64,000 bases of DNA, from contig JAKSSL010000005.1 of assembly GCA_024403115.1 (NCBI GenBank), forward strand, positions 1 through 64,000, in the 5' to 3' direction. The translations under genes were made by a program, and so were the position numbers. The notes under the pieces were generated by a model. The model saw nothing but the letters and a program-made list of their open reading frames with translations. It did not search any database and was not told the origin of the DNA. Source of the stretch: Clostridia bacterium. Its GTDB lineage: Bacteria; Bacillota; Clostridia; Peptostreptococcales; Anaerovoracaceae. Below, in pieces: positions 37,773-47,025 of the stretch; the stretch's first letter is position 1; every line of letters begins with the position of its first letter.

Positions 37773-39320
37773 GTGGAAAACAAAGAAACTATTATAGAAT
37801 TTAAGAATATATCTATGCAGTTTCCAGGCGTTTTAGCAAACGACAATGTTTCTTTCGACATAAAAAAAGGCGAGGTATTTGCCCTAGTAGGTGAAAACGG
37901 TGCTGGTAAGAGTACATTGATGAATATTCTTTACGGCATCAATACTCCAACTAGTGGTGAAGTAATTATTGGTGGCAAGAAAGTTGAAAAGTATTCACCA
38001 AGTGAAGCTATTTCAAGAGGAATTGGTATGGTACACCAACACTTCATGCTTGTTCCATCATTTACTGTAGCACAAAACATTTGTCTAAGTCATGAGCCTA
38101 GAAAAAGTAAGATTTTTTATGATCTAAAAGGGGCTGAAGCAGCAACTGAAAAGCTTGTTCAGGAATATGGTCTAGTTGTAGATCCAAAAGCAAAAGTAGA
38201 AAGCATTTCAGTAGGCTTGCAACAAAGAGTAGAGATACTTAAGACTTTATATAGAGGAGCTGATGTTCTAATTCTTGACGAACCTACAGCTGTTCTTACT
38301 CCTCAAGAAACAGAGGAATTATTTAACGTAATTAGAAGAATTGTTAAAGAAAAGGATATGACTGTCATTATCATCACACATAAATTGTATGAAGTAATGG
38401 CAATTTCTGATAGAGTTGGTGTAATGCGTCAAGGCAAACTAGTAGGCGTTAATGAAACTAAGGATGTTAATGAAAAGATCCTTGCTTCAATGATGGTAGG
38501 CCGTGAAGTATTATTAGATGAAATTGAAAGATTCGGTGAACCAGGAGAAACTAAGATTGAAGTCGAAGATTTAGTTGTAACTGATAACCGTGGTATCATA
38601 GCATGTAATGGCATTAACCTTAAGGTTAGAGAAGGTGAAATCCTTGGTATTGCTGCTATTGAAGGTAATGGCCAAAGCGAATTATTGGAAGCTATTACAG
38701 GTATGAGAAAACCTGTTAGTGGAACAATATTCCTTAACAATCACGATACAACAGATATGGATCCTGGCCAAATCAGAGAATTAGGTTTATCACATATTCC
38801 TGAAGATAGAATGACAACTGGTGTAAGCTTGCAGTCAGATATTACAACAAATCTGGTTATAGGTAAGGAAAGAACACCACACTTCTCAAAGTGGGGAATC
38901 GCACTTAAGAAGAGCACAATTCACAGATATGCTGAGGACTTGTTCCAACGCTTCGATATGCGTGGTGCTGGTGTAGATACAGTTGTTGGCTCACTTTCAG
39001 GTGGTAACATGCAAAAGGTTGTCGTTGCCAGAGAATTATCATTTGATGCACCTATATTAATCGTAGCTCAACCTACTCGTGGAGTTGACGTTGGCGCTAT
39101 GGAATTTATTCATAAGTGTATCGTTGATAAGAGAAACGACGGCGGCGCAGTATTATTGGTAAGTGCTGACCTTGACGAAGTTTTCAGATTGAGCGACAGA
39201 ATCATTACTATTTACGAAGGTAAGGTTACTGGAGAGTTCAAGGCTGGTGAAATTTCAAAGATGGATATCAGTTACTATATGACTGGTGACAGATCAAACG
39301 AGGAAGGAGGTACTAATTAA
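37773..39320 (+). CDS. ABC transporter ATP-binding protein (nucleoside type, two NBDs)
   Basis: 515 residues from GTG 37773. Two fused nucleotide-binding domains: the first with Walker A GENGAGKST and signature ISVGLQQR, the second with a degenerate Walker A (IEGNGQSEL) and signature LSGGNMQK. This is the layout of sugar/nucleoside importers such as NupO/YufO and RbsA. It energises the two permeases that follow; its stop overlaps the next start by one base. Confidence 0.92.
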   Translation: MENKETIIEFKNISMQFPGVLANDNVSFDIKKGEVFALVGENGAGKSTLMNILYGINTPTSGEVIIGGKKVEKYSPSEAISRGIGMVHQHFMLVPSFTVAQNICLSHEPRKSKIFYDLKGAEAATEKLVQEYGLVVDPKAKVESISVGLQQRVEILKTLYRGADVLILDEPTAVLTPQETEELFNVIRRIVKEKDMTVIIITHKLYEVMAISDRVGVMRQGKLVGVNETKDVNEKILASMMVGREVLLDEIERFGEPGETKIEVEDLVVTDNRGIIACNGINLKVREGEILGIAAIEGNGQSELLEAITGMRKPVSGTIFLNNHDTTDMDPGQIRELGLSHIPEDRMTTGVSLQSDITTNLVIGKERTPHFSKWGIALKKSTIHRYAEDLFQRFDMRGAGVDTVVGSLSGGNMQKVVVARELSFDAPILIVAQPTRGVDVGAMEFIHKCIVDKRNDGGAVLLVSADLDEVFRLSDRIITIYEGKVTGEFKAGEISKMDISYYMTGDRSNEEGGTN

Positions 39321-40435
39321 TGAAAACTTTACAAAATAACAAAAAGTATATTATTTCATTGATTATTAGTATCGCCATTGCTCTACTTATTGGTGCAATC
39401 CTTATGGCAGTATCAGGCTTTAGCCCTATTGAAGGATATGGAGCTATGATCGACGGAGCCATTGGAAGCCCTCGTTTATTAGGTAATACTATTGAAAAAT
39501 CTATGGAATTATGTTTGCTTGGTCTTGCAACAGCTATAGGTGCTAAAGGCGGATTATTCAACGTCGGTGGTGAAGGTCAATTGTTCGTTGGTGCATTGTT
39601 CTCAACAATGATTGGATTATGGCTTTCAGATTTACCAACTTTCTTAGTAATAATCATCGCTGTTATAGTTTCCATCGTTACAGGTGGTATCTATGCACTA
39701 ATCCCTGCTTTGCTAAAGACAAAGTTAAACGTTGATGAAGTTATTACAACTATCATGTTAAACACAGTAGCTATCAAGGTTTGTACATACTTTGTAAATG
39801 GCCCTTGGAACTCACCATTGAAGTCAATTTCACAAGGTACTGACTACATTGACAAATCTATTGTATTTTCAAAGATAATTCAAGGTTCAAACCTAAGTAC
39901 ATCTTTCTTCATTGGTACTGTTGTAACAGTATTCATGTGGTTCTTAATGAAGAAGACTACTGTAGGTCTTGAAATTAATGTTACTGGAGAAAACAAGAGA
40001 TTCTCATTCTTCTCCGGTTTAAAAGCTAACAAACTTATGGTAACATCCATGATCATTTCAGGTGCTATCTGCGGTCTTGTTGGTATGATGCTAATCTATG
40101 GATACCAAGGTCATATGACTCAATCAGCAAGTAACGAATACTATTTCGATGGTATGTTAGTTGCAATGATTATGAACTATAATCCAATAGGCATTATCAT
40201 CATGAGTTTCTTCTTCGGCTTCATGGCTACAGGAGCAACTATGATGGATATGCAAGTTGGTATTTCTGTTCAACTATATGATGTAATTTTCTCAATCATC
40301 ATATTCTTGATGGCTGCTCAAACAGGTATCATGGTTTGGCTTGAAAACAGAAAAACTCAAAAGAAAGCTAAGCAGTTAGCGGAGGAAAAAGCTAAAGGCT
40401 TAGTGGAAGAAACTGCAGGAAAGGAGGCTGAATAG
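39320..40435 (+). CDS. ABC transporter permease (NupP/YufP-like)
   Basis: 371 residues with about nine to ten membrane helices and a charged C-terminal tail. The segment FNVGGEGQLFVGAL is typical of BPD_transp_2 permeases for nucleosides. AGGAGGT lies before the ATG, which overlaps the ATPase stop codon. It forms the membrane heterodimer with the next gene product. Confidence 0.9.
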   Translation: MKTLQNNKKYIISLIISIAIALLIGAILMAVSGFSPIEGYGAMIDGAIGSPRLLGNTIEKSMELCLLGLATAIGAKGGLFNVGGEGQLFVGALFSTMIGLWLSDLPTFLVIIIAVIVSIVTGGIYALIPALLKTKLNVDEVITTIMLNTVAIKVCTYFVNGPWNSPLKSISQGTDYIDKSIVFSKIIQGSNLSTSFFIGTVVTVFMWFLMKKTTVGLEINVTGENKRFSFFSGLKANKLMVTSMIISGAICGLVGMMLIYGYQGHMTQSASNEYYFDGMLVAMIMNYNPIGIIIMSFFFGFMATGATMMDMQVGISVQLYDVIFSIIIFLMAAQTGIMVWLENRKTQKKAKQLAEEKAKGLVEETAGKEAE

Positions 40436-40436
40436 T

Positions 40437-41393
40437 ATGTCTTGGGATCAAATAGCTCAAATTATTAATTTCACTCTAAGAAATGCTACTCCAGTTATCC
40501 TTGCAGCATTAGGCGGATTGCTTACTGAACATGCTGGTATTATGAATATCGGTATGGAAGGTATGATGCTTAGTGGTTGCTTCTTTGCAGTAGCTTTCTC
40601 ATATATTTGTGCATCATCAGGTGCAGGCGTTATCGCCGCAATTTTAGTAGGAATTATCCTTGGTCTGTTCTTTGCTTTATTCGTAGTAAAGCTAAAAGCT
40701 GACGAATTTATCATCGGTATGACACTTAATACTTTTGCTGGTGGTCTTACTGCTTTCTTACTTCGTTCAGTATTTGGAAAGACAGGTTCATGGGCATCAA
40801 CAGATATCATCCAACTTCCAAAGTTTGATATCCCTCTATTGAGCTCAATTCCATATTTAGGAAAGGTATTCGAAAACATTTCAGTTTTCGTTGCAGTATC
40901 CTGGATACTAATAGTAATCGTTTGGATTTTCTTGTATAAGACTCCTTACGGATTCTGGATGAGAGCATCTGGAGAACATCCTGAAGCCCTTGAAACAGCA
41001 GGTATTAGCCCTATTAAAATGAAGTTTATTGCCAGTGTTGCTTGTGGTATCCTTTGCGGAATCGCAGGTGCCCACCTATCATTAGGATATGTAAACAACT
41101 TCGCAGAAGGCATGTCAGCCAGCCGTGGTTTCATAGCTTTCGCTTGCGTAGTATTTGGTATGTCAAACCCACCAAAGGTTTACGTAGCAGCTCTAATGTT
41201 CGGTTTCTTACAAGCAATATCACTAAACTTGCAAGAATACATCGCTTCAGACTTGACTGCAGCAATTCCATACTTAGTAACTATTATCATGTTGATCTAC
41301 GTTACAGTAAGTGCTGCTAATAGAAAGAAGAGAAGAGAAAAGCAATCATTAAAGGAACAATCAGGAGCTTCTGAAGCACCTGTGAGTGCCTAA
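40437..41393 (+). CDS. ABC transporter permease (NupQ/YufQ-like)
   Basis: 318 residues, BPD_transp_2 family. The segment GGLLTEHAGIMNIGMEGMML is the hallmark of the second nucleoside permease. It starts one base after the previous stop, behind GGAGG. The operon order (binding protein, ATPase, two permeases) matches Bacillus NupNOPQ-type guanosine/purine nucleoside importers; substrate is inferred from family. Confidence 0.9.
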   Translation: MSWDQIAQIINFTLRNATPVILAALGGLLTEHAGIMNIGMEGMMLSGCFFAVAFSYICASSGAGVIAAILVGIILGLFFALFVVKLKADEFIIGMTLNTFAGGLTAFLLRSVFGKTGSWASTDIIQLPKFDIPLLSSIPYLGKVFENISVFVAVSWILIVIVWIFLYKTPYGFWMRASGEHPEALETAGISPIKMKFIASVACGILCGIAGAHLSLGYVNNFAEGMSASRGFIAFACVVFGMSNPPKVYVAALMFGFLQAISLNLQEYIASDLTAAIPYLVTIIMLIYVTVSAANRKKRREKQSLKEQSGASEAPVSA

Positions 41394-41422
41394 GAGTATA
41401 AGACTCAAACATGACCTCTAAT

Positions 41423-41452
41423 AAAGAGACAGATATTTCTGTCTCTTTTTTT
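41423..41452 (+). terminator. Rho-independent terminator of the BMP-ABC operon
   Basis: 11-bp stem AAAGAGACAGA/TCTGTCTCTTT, loop TATT, with the stem running into a T tract. Confidence 0.9.
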
Positions 41453-41471
41453 GTTTAAGGCTCCCTTTTTC

Positions 41472-41500
41472 TTGTAAAATCATACAATAAGTAGTATAAT
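41472..41500 (+). promoter_or_regulatory. Promoter for the trigger-factor-like lipoprotein (and nrdR, cmk)
   Basis: TTGTAA (41472-41477), 17-bp spacer, TATAAT (41495-41500). Confidence 0.8.
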
Positions 41501-41560
41501 TAATAATGTTAGTGTGCCAAATATGGTGTATTAAAAATATAAGAAGAGGGTATATAAATT

Positions 41561-42673
41561 ATGAAGAAAAAGATTTTATTAGCTTTAACTTTAATTGTAA
41601 CAATGAGTTTCACTTTCCTATTAAGTGGATGCAGTGATGCTTATGATTATGATTTATCAAAATTCGTTGAATTAGGTGAATATGAGGGACTTCCTTATGA
41701 TCCTTCAGGTTTAGAGATTAGTGATGAAACAGTTCAAAATACTATTGATGAGTTGCTTGAAGAGTCATATGACGAAGACAAGACAAGCGCTATCAAGGAT
41801 AAGGATGTGGTAAACATCGACTATAAGGGAACTGTTGATGGCAAGGAATTTGACGGTAATTCAGCATCAGGCTATGATTTGACAATTGGTAGCAAAACAT
41901 TTATTGATGATTTTGAAGAACAACTAATTGGACATATGGCTGGTGACAAGGTAAAGGTTGAGGTTACTTTCCCTAAGGATTACGAAAATGACAAGGATCT
42001 TCAAGGTAAGGATGCTGTTTTCGAAGTAACTGTAAACTATATCAAGGTAAAAGCTGAATATAACGATGAATGGGTAAAGGCTCACACTTCATACGAAACT
42101 TGTGAAGAATATACAAAAGCAACTAGAGAAAGATTAGAAAACCAAGCAAAGGTAGCAGCTGGCGCAACTATTCTTACTTTGGCAGTTTCAAATGCTGAGA
42201 TTAAGAATCACCCTGACAAGGAAGTTACTGATTTAGTTGAACAAGCGGTTTCATATTACAAGGAATATGCTGAAAACAACGGAATGGAATACGCTGATTT
42301 CCTTTCAAACTATATGGGTACAGATGAAGAAACTTTAAATGCTCAACTTAAGGAACAAGCAAAAGCACAAGTTGCTCAAGAAATGGTAGCTTATCAAATT
42401 GCAAGAATCTGTGGTGAAGATTTAGAAGCAGGTAGTGATGCTGTTGATAAATACATGCAAATGATTATGGATGCTAACGGTTTAACTGAAGAAACTTTCG
42501 AAGAAACTGCTGGTATGAGCTTTGATGAATACAAGGAAAAATATGAGCATGATATTATCATAGCAACAACTATTCAAAATGTTGAAAAATACCTAGTTGA
42601 TAAGGGTGTTGCAGATGCTGACAAGGCTAAGGAAGCTGCAGCAAATGCAGAAACAGATAACGGCGAAGAATAG
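41561..42673 (+). CDS. Trigger-factor-like FKBP peptidyl-prolyl isomerase lipoprotein
   Basis: 370 residues. Signal peptide with lipobox LSGC and lipidated Cys24. Residues about 80-165 are an FKBP domain of the trigger-factor type (VVNIDYKGTVDGKEFDG, FEEQLIGHMAGDKVKVEVTF). Residues about 170-340 read like the helical trigger-factor C-terminal chaperone domain. The N-terminal ribosome-binding domain of trigger factor is missing, replaced by the lipoprotein anchor. It probably folds exported proteins at the outer face of the membrane. It has its own promoter; nrdR follows 20 bases later. Confidence 0.85.
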   Translation: MKKKILLALTLIVTMSFTFLLSGCSDAYDYDLSKFVELGEYEGLPYDPSGLEISDETVQNTIDELLEESYDEDKTSAIKDKDVVNIDYKGTVDGKEFDGNSASGYDLTIGSKTFIDDFEEQLIGHMAGDKVKVEVTFPKDYENDKDLQGKDAVFEVTVNYIKVKAEYNDEWVKAHTSYETCEEYTKATRERLENQAKVAAGATILTLAVSNAEIKNHPDKEVTDLVEQAVSYYKEYAENNGMEYADFLSNYMGTDEETLNAQLKEQAKAQVAQEMVAYQIARICGEDLEAGSDAVDKYMQMIMDANGLTEETFEETAGMSFDEYKEKYEHDIIIATTIQNVEKYLVDKGVADADKAKEAAANAETDNGEE

Positions 42674-42693
42674 ATTATTAGTGAGGTACTAAA

Positions 42694-43149
42694 ATGAAAT
42701 GTCCTTTTTGCAATAGCGAAGATACAAGGGTAGTTGATTCTCGTTCAACTGACGATGGCCACGCAATTAGACGTAGACGTATATGTGACAGCTGTGATAA
42801 AAGATTCACAACTTATGAAAAAGTGGAACGCACTTTAATAATGGTTGTCAAAAAAGATGGAAGCAGGCAGGCTTTTGACGGCGACAAATTGGTACGCGGT
42901 ATATTGAAGTCCTGCGAAAAGCGCCCTGTAACAGTTGGTCAGGTTGAAGAGCTGGTTGCAGATGTTGAAAGACAGTTAGCAAACACTATGGAAAAAGAGG
43001 TTGAGTCAAGCTATGTGGGTGAGCTTGTTATGGACAAGCTAAAGGACTTAGACCAGGTAGCTTATGTTAGATTCGCATCAGTTTATAGACAGTTTACTGA
43101 TGTAAATACTTTTGTAAAAGAAATAGAAAAATTACTGGGAGATAAATAG
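42694..43149 (+). CDS. nrdR: Transcriptional repressor NrdR
   Basis: 151 residues. Zinc ribbon with Cys3, Cys6, Cys31 and Cys34, followed by an ATP-cone domain (about 49-139) beginning VVKKDGSRQAFDGDKLVRGI. NrdR senses (d)ATP and represses ribonucleotide reductase genes. A matching NrdR box lies in front of nrdD about 8 kb downstream in this window. GAGGT precedes the ATG. Probably co-transcribed with cmk. Confidence 0.97.
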   Translation: MKCPFCNSEDTRVVDSRSTDDGHAIRRRRICDSCDKRFTTYEKVERTLIMVVKKDGSRQAFDGDKLVRGILKSCEKRPVTVGQVEELVADVERQLANTMEKEVESSYVGELVMDKLKDLDQVAYVRFASVYRQFTDVNTFVKEIEKLLGDK

Positions 43150-43151
43150 AT

Positions 43152-43805
43152 ATGGGACAGATTTATCAAATAGCAATTGATGGACCAAGCGGTGCTGGAA
43201 AAAGTACTATTGCCAAGCTAATTGCAAAGAAGAAAAACATTGACTATATCGATACAGGTGCTATGTATCGTGCTTTTGGATACAAGATGTATCGTGATGG
43301 AATTCCAATGGTTGAAGACGAATTCTTAGCTTCAGTTTTGGAAAATACGGATATTGATTTTTCAGATGGACACGTACTTCTTGATGGAGAGATCGTAGAC
43401 GGAGTGATTAGAACTCCTGAGATTGCCAAATATGCATCAGATTGCTCTGCTTTTGGAACAGTAAGAAAGAAGATGGTTGCGATCCAACAAGAATTGGGAA
43501 GAACAAAATCTGTAATCATGGATGGAAGAGATATTTGTGATGTAGTTTTAAAGGACGCTAAGTACAAGTATTATCTAACAGCTACAGTAGAGGAAAGAGC
43601 TCTTAGAAGATATAAGGAACTTTTGGAAAAGGGCCAAGATATTACTTTGAAAGAGGTCGTAGGTGATATTACTAATAGAGATCACAATGACATGACAAGA
43701 GATGTCACTCCTCTTCACAAGGCAGATGACGCAATTGAAATCGATTCATCAAAAATGACAATTGATGAAGTGGTAAATTTCATCTGTGATAGAATAGAAG
43801 AATAA
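43152..43805 (+). CDS. cmk: Cytidylate kinase
   Basis: 217 residues. Phosphorylates CMP and dCMP. The P-loop GPSGAGKST is at 11-19, followed by the conserved DTGAMYRAFGY segment and DGRDICDVVLKDAKYKYYLTA. It starts 2 bases after nrdR, so nucleotide genes are paired here. A terminator follows. Confidence 0.95.
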   Translation: MGQIYQIAIDGPSGAGKSTIAKLIAKKKNIDYIDTGAMYRAFGYKMYRDGIPMVEDEFLASVLENTDIDFSDGHVLLDGEIVDGVIRTPEIAKYASDCSAFGTVRKKMVAIQQELGRTKSVIMDGRDICDVVLKDAKYKYYLTATVEERALRRYKELLEKGQDITLKEVVGDITNRDHNDMTRDVTPLHKADDAIEIDSSKMTIDEVVNFICDRIEE

Positions 43806-43811
43806 TTTAGT

Positions 43812-43837
43812 AAAGGGCTTAAATCAAGCCCTTTTTT
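43812..43837 (+). terminator. Rho-independent terminator after cmk
   Basis: 9-bp stem AAAGGGCTT/AAGCCCTTT, loop AAATC, T tail. Confidence 0.88.
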
Positions 43838-43839
43838 AC

Positions 43840-43868
43840 TTGTTTATAGGGCGTAAATTTGATATAAT
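43840..43868 (+). promoter_or_regulatory. Promoter of radC-mreBCD operon
   Basis: TTGTTT (43840-43845), 17-bp spacer, TATAAT (43863-43868). Confidence 0.72.
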
Positions 43869-43928
43869 TTATTGTGGTATTTTGTTATTATGGGTTTTGT
43901 GTCTTTATTGATAGAAAAGGGGCATGAG

Positions 43929-44603
43929 ATGTATATTAAAAAATTACCAGAGCAGGAAAGACCTGTTGAAAAACTTAAGTTAATGGGTAGGGAGGCTTTA
44001 TCTACCGAGGAACTAATTGCTGTTCTATTACATTCAGGTAATAAGGATAAATCCGCTATTAATTTAGCCAGGGATCTTATCAATTTTTGCCAAGGAGATT
44101 TAAAGTTTTTAACCCGATGTGAGCTTGAAGAGCTTGAGCAAATAGAGGGAATAGGCCCAATGAAGGGAGCTAGCATTATTGCTGCTTGCGAATTGGGTAA
44201 ACGGATTTCTTTATCAAGCGCCCATAATCAATATATTTCAAATGTTGAGGATGCGGCTTGCTATTTGATGGAAGAGATGCGTTATTTGAGCAAAGAATAT
44301 TTCAAGACTTTGCTTTTAGATGGAAAGGGTAAAATCCTTGGGGTGGATACCGTTTCCATAGGAGATGCATATTCCACTTTGGTTAATCCTAGAGAAGTAT
44401 TTGTAAAAGCGGTGAAGAAGGGCGCAGCATCAATAATAATCAGTCATAATCATCCTAGTGGCGATCCTAAACCCAGTCAAGAGGACTTGGCAACTACCAA
44501 GCGCTTAGTGGAAACGGGGAAAATACTAGGGATACCTGTAATCGATCATTTGATTATAGGGGATGGAAAATATACAAGCTTTAAGGAAAAAGGTTTACTA
44601 TAA
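43929..44603 (+). CDS. radC: RadC-family JAB-domain protein
   Basis: 224 residues from ATG 43929, chosen because AAAAGGGG precedes it and the product then begins like other RadC proteins; an upstream ATG at 43872 lacks a site. N-terminal helix-hairpin-helix region (IEGIGPMKGASI) and C-terminal JAB/MPN metal motif SHNHPSGDPKPSQED. Its biological role is unclear despite the DNA-repair name. Its position just before mreB is the same as in Bacillus. Confidence 0.93.
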   Translation: MYIKKLPEQERPVEKLKLMGREALSTEELIAVLLHSGNKDKSAINLARDLINFCQGDLKFLTRCELEELEQIEGIGPMKGASIIAACELGKRISLSSAHNQYISNVEDAACYLMEEMRYLSKEYFKTLLLDGKGKILGVDTVSIGDAYSTLVNPREVFVKAVKKGAASIIISHNHPSGDPKPSQEDLATTKRLVETGKILGIPVIDHLIIGDGKYTSFKEKGLL

Positions 44604-44619
44604 TTTTGGAGGAAAGAAA

Positions 44620-45672
44620 ATGGGACTTAAACTTTTAAAATCAAAGGACATGGGAATTGACCTAGGCACAGCAAATACTTTGATTTTCATTAAGGATGAG
44701 GGCATTGTTTTAAACGAGCCTTCAGTAATTGCTGAAAACAATATTAGCGGTGAGATTATTGCAGTAGGTCACCAAGCAAAAGCTATGCTTGGCAAAGCTC
44801 CTAATAATATTACAGTGGTAAAGCCATTACAAGATGGCGTTATTTCTGATTTCGACAAGACTGGAGAAATGCTAAGAGTATTAATTTCAAGAGCTTGCGA
44901 AGGAAAGAAATTTGCAAATTTTAAGGTTGCCATCGGTGTTCCAAGTGGTGTTACTGAAGTTGAAAAGAGAGCAGTAGAAGAAACTGTTCGTGAAATGGGT
45001 GCAGAAGAAGTATTTATTTTGGAAGAACCTTTTGCAGCCGCTATAGGCGCAGGTTTACCTATTGATAGCGATGAAGGATGTATGATCGTTGATATCGGCG
45101 GTGGTACAACTGATATCGCAGTTATTGCTTTGGGCGGAATCGTTGCTTCAACTTCAATAAGATATGCAGGAGATAAGTTCAACGAAGCAGTTATTTCATA
45201 TGTTAGAAGAACATACAATTTATTAATTGGAGATAAGACAGCAGAACAACTTAAGAGTGAAATTGGCTGTGCTGCTTTGGATTTAGATGAAAACGGAAAC
45301 GAAATCATTAAGACTATGCAAGCTAGAGGAAGAGACGTATTATCAGGTCTTCCAAAGGTTGTAGAGATTTCTAATAAGGACCTTATGCTAGCTCTTTCAG
45401 AATCTGTTGATGTAATCGTTGACGGAGTAAGAGCTACTATTGAAAAGACTCCACCTGAAATTGCTGCAGATATTGCAATCAACGGTCTAGTATTAGCTGG
45501 CGGTGGCGGTCTACTATACAACTTAGACAAGCTTATCTGTGAGAGAACTGGCATCAAAGTATCAACTGCTGCCAACGCTTTTGAAGCTGTAGCAGAAGGT
45601 ACAGGCACAAGCTTAGATGATCTTAACAAGTTAAAGCATTATGTAATGAGCAAGAAGAGAATCGAATACTAA
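44620..45672 (+). CDS. mreB: Rod shape-determining protein MreB
   Basis: 350 residues. Actin-like ATPase that organises cell-wall elongation. The ATG at 44620 is behind TTGGAGGAAAG and yields MGLKLLKSKDMGIDLGTANT with the phosphate-1 loop. The VDIGGGTTDIAVI phosphate-2 loop and LAGGGGLLYNLDKLI adenosine motif are clear. A longer frame to 44563 is just the end of radC. Followed by mreC and mreD. Confidence 0.95.
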   Translation: MGLKLLKSKDMGIDLGTANTLIFIKDEGIVLNEPSVIAENNISGEIIAVGHQAKAMLGKAPNNITVVKPLQDGVISDFDKTGEMLRVLISRACEGKKFANFKVAIGVPSGVTEVEKRAVEETVREMGAEEVFILEEPFAAAIGAGLPIDSDEGCMIVDIGGGTTDIAVIALGGIVASTSIRYAGDKFNEAVISYVRRTYNLLIGDKTAEQLKSEIGCAALDLDENGNEIIKTMQARGRDVLSGLPKVVEISNKDLMLALSESVDVIVDGVRATIEKTPPEIAADIAINGLVLAGGGGLLYNLDKLICERTGIKVSTAANAFEAVAEGTGTSLDDLNKLKHYVMSKKRIEY

Positions 45673-45695
45673 TTTTTGGAATAGATTGAGATTTT

Positions 45696-46511
45696 ATGAG
45701 ATGGATTAAAAACCACAAGTTAATAGTTGTTTTGGTGATTATTCTTTTGGCTTCAGGCTTTATGTTTTTAAAAGCTATGGAGAGTGAAAGTTCAAACAAT
45801 CCTGGCTCTAGCCTTGTGAACAGCGTATTGCAAACTATCACAAAGCCTTTTGTTTCTATAGCAGATTCAATTTCCACAAATATTGGAGATATGTTCTCAT
45901 ATAAGGATTTGGAAGCAGAAAACAAGGCTTTAAAAGAAGAAAACGAGAAGCTGAGATCAGAGCTAAACGAGAACCAATTGACTTCCAGCGAATATTCAGA
46001 TTTGAAAAGAATGGCACGAGCTTTGGACTACGAGTGGTCTGATGGAAAGGACTTGGAAAGCGCCAATATCACTGCTTACGATGGAACAACATGGATGCAA
46101 GTCGTAACTATAGACAAGGGTAAGGCTGATGGTATTTCCGTAAATGATATTGCAGTGTATGGCCAAGCTTTAGTAGGCCGTGTGTCAGAAGTTGGAAAGC
46201 ATTGGGCTAAGATCGTTACTATTATGGACGAGGATTGTAATGTAAGCTTTAGAGCTCAAAGAAATTCCGGAATCATGGGTGTTGCTGAAAAAGCTCAAGA
46301 AGATGGAATTAAAGGCTACATGATGGATTCCAATTCCACTATAGCTAAGGGAGACAAGCTAGTTACAACAGGTATAGGTTTATATCCTAAGGGCATTGAG
46401 CTTGGCACAGTAAAGGAAATTACTTACGACAGCGACAGACAATTACAGACTGTTGTAATTACACCAAGTATTGATTTTACAAGCTTACAGAAGGTAACGG
46501 TGATTAAGTGA
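45696..46511 (+). CDS. mreC: Rod shape-determining protein MreC
   Basis: 271 residues. Short cytosolic N-terminus, one membrane helix (about 9-27), coiled coil (about 70-100, DLEAENKALKEENEKLRSEL) and the beta-rich extracytoplasmic domain with VTIDKGKADGISVNDIAVYG and VTTGIGLYPKGIELG. It links MreB to PBP2 outside the membrane. The stop overlaps the mreD start (TGATG). Confidence 0.93.
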   Translation: MRWIKNHKLIVVLVIILLASGFMFLKAMESESSNNPGSSLVNSVLQTITKPFVSIADSISTNIGDMFSYKDLEAENKALKEENEKLRSELNENQLTSSEYSDLKRMARALDYEWSDGKDLESANITAYDGTTWMQVVTIDKGKADGISVNDIAVYGQALVGRVSEVGKHWAKIVTIMDEDCNVSFRAQRNSGIMGVAEKAQEDGIKGYMMDSNSTIAKGDKLVTTGIGLYPKGIELGTVKEITYDSDRQLQTVVITPSIDFTSLQKVTVIK

Positions 46512-47014
46512 TGAATCCTATTAAAGCGACAGTTTATTATTTAATTGCCTTCTTCATACAACCAATACTTATCAATCTATTTGGAATAGAATCCAGCGCA
46601 GCTAATTTGGTTTTGTGCGTGGGATTGGTAATGTGTCTGTTTTATGGCGACAGGGATAACGCGTATATCTTTGTTATAGCTTTTATATTCGCCTTGTTGC
46701 AGGATGTAATGTATTCCTACTATTTAGGCGTAAATGCGGCAGCCATTATCATTTCAATGTTATTGGTATTTGTGATTAAGTATTTCTTTAACCTTGAAAA
46801 TCCTATTTCCATTTTGATTTTATCAGCAGAAGGCACTATTGTATATAATCTAGTGATTTGGATTATCTATCATTTCGGTGGAAGTCCATATTCTTTCCTA
46901 GTTTATTTAAAGCACCTGCCATATAATTACATATTTATGGTAATAGCTGTGGGAGCGTGCTACTTTATTATGAAAAAATTCAGAAAAAAATTAAAAACTG
47001 ATTTTTTAAGATAA
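46511..47014 (+). CDS. mreD: Rod shape-determining protein MreD
   Basis: 167 residues with five to six membrane helices. The ATG at 46511 overlaps the mreC stop; a GTG one codon earlier is the alternative. Family features are general (hydrophobic, small); position between mreC and PBP2 secures the assignment. Confidence 0.88.
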   Translation: MNPIKATVYYLIAFFIQPILINLFGIESSAANLVLCVGLVMCLFYGDRDNAYIFVIAFIFALLQDVMYSYYLGVNAAAIIISMLLVFVIKYFFNLENPISILILSAEGTIVYNLVIWIIYHFGGSPYSFLVYLKHLPYNYIFMVIAVGACYFIMKKFRKKLKTDFLR

Positions 47015-47025
47015 AAGGGTATTAA

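Noticed and set aside
44769-45629. A 286-codon open frame antisense to mreB
   Set aside because: It lies wholly inside mreB, has no ribosome binding site or promoter, and its translation is a low-complexity Ser/Ile/Pro-rich shadow of the sense codons.
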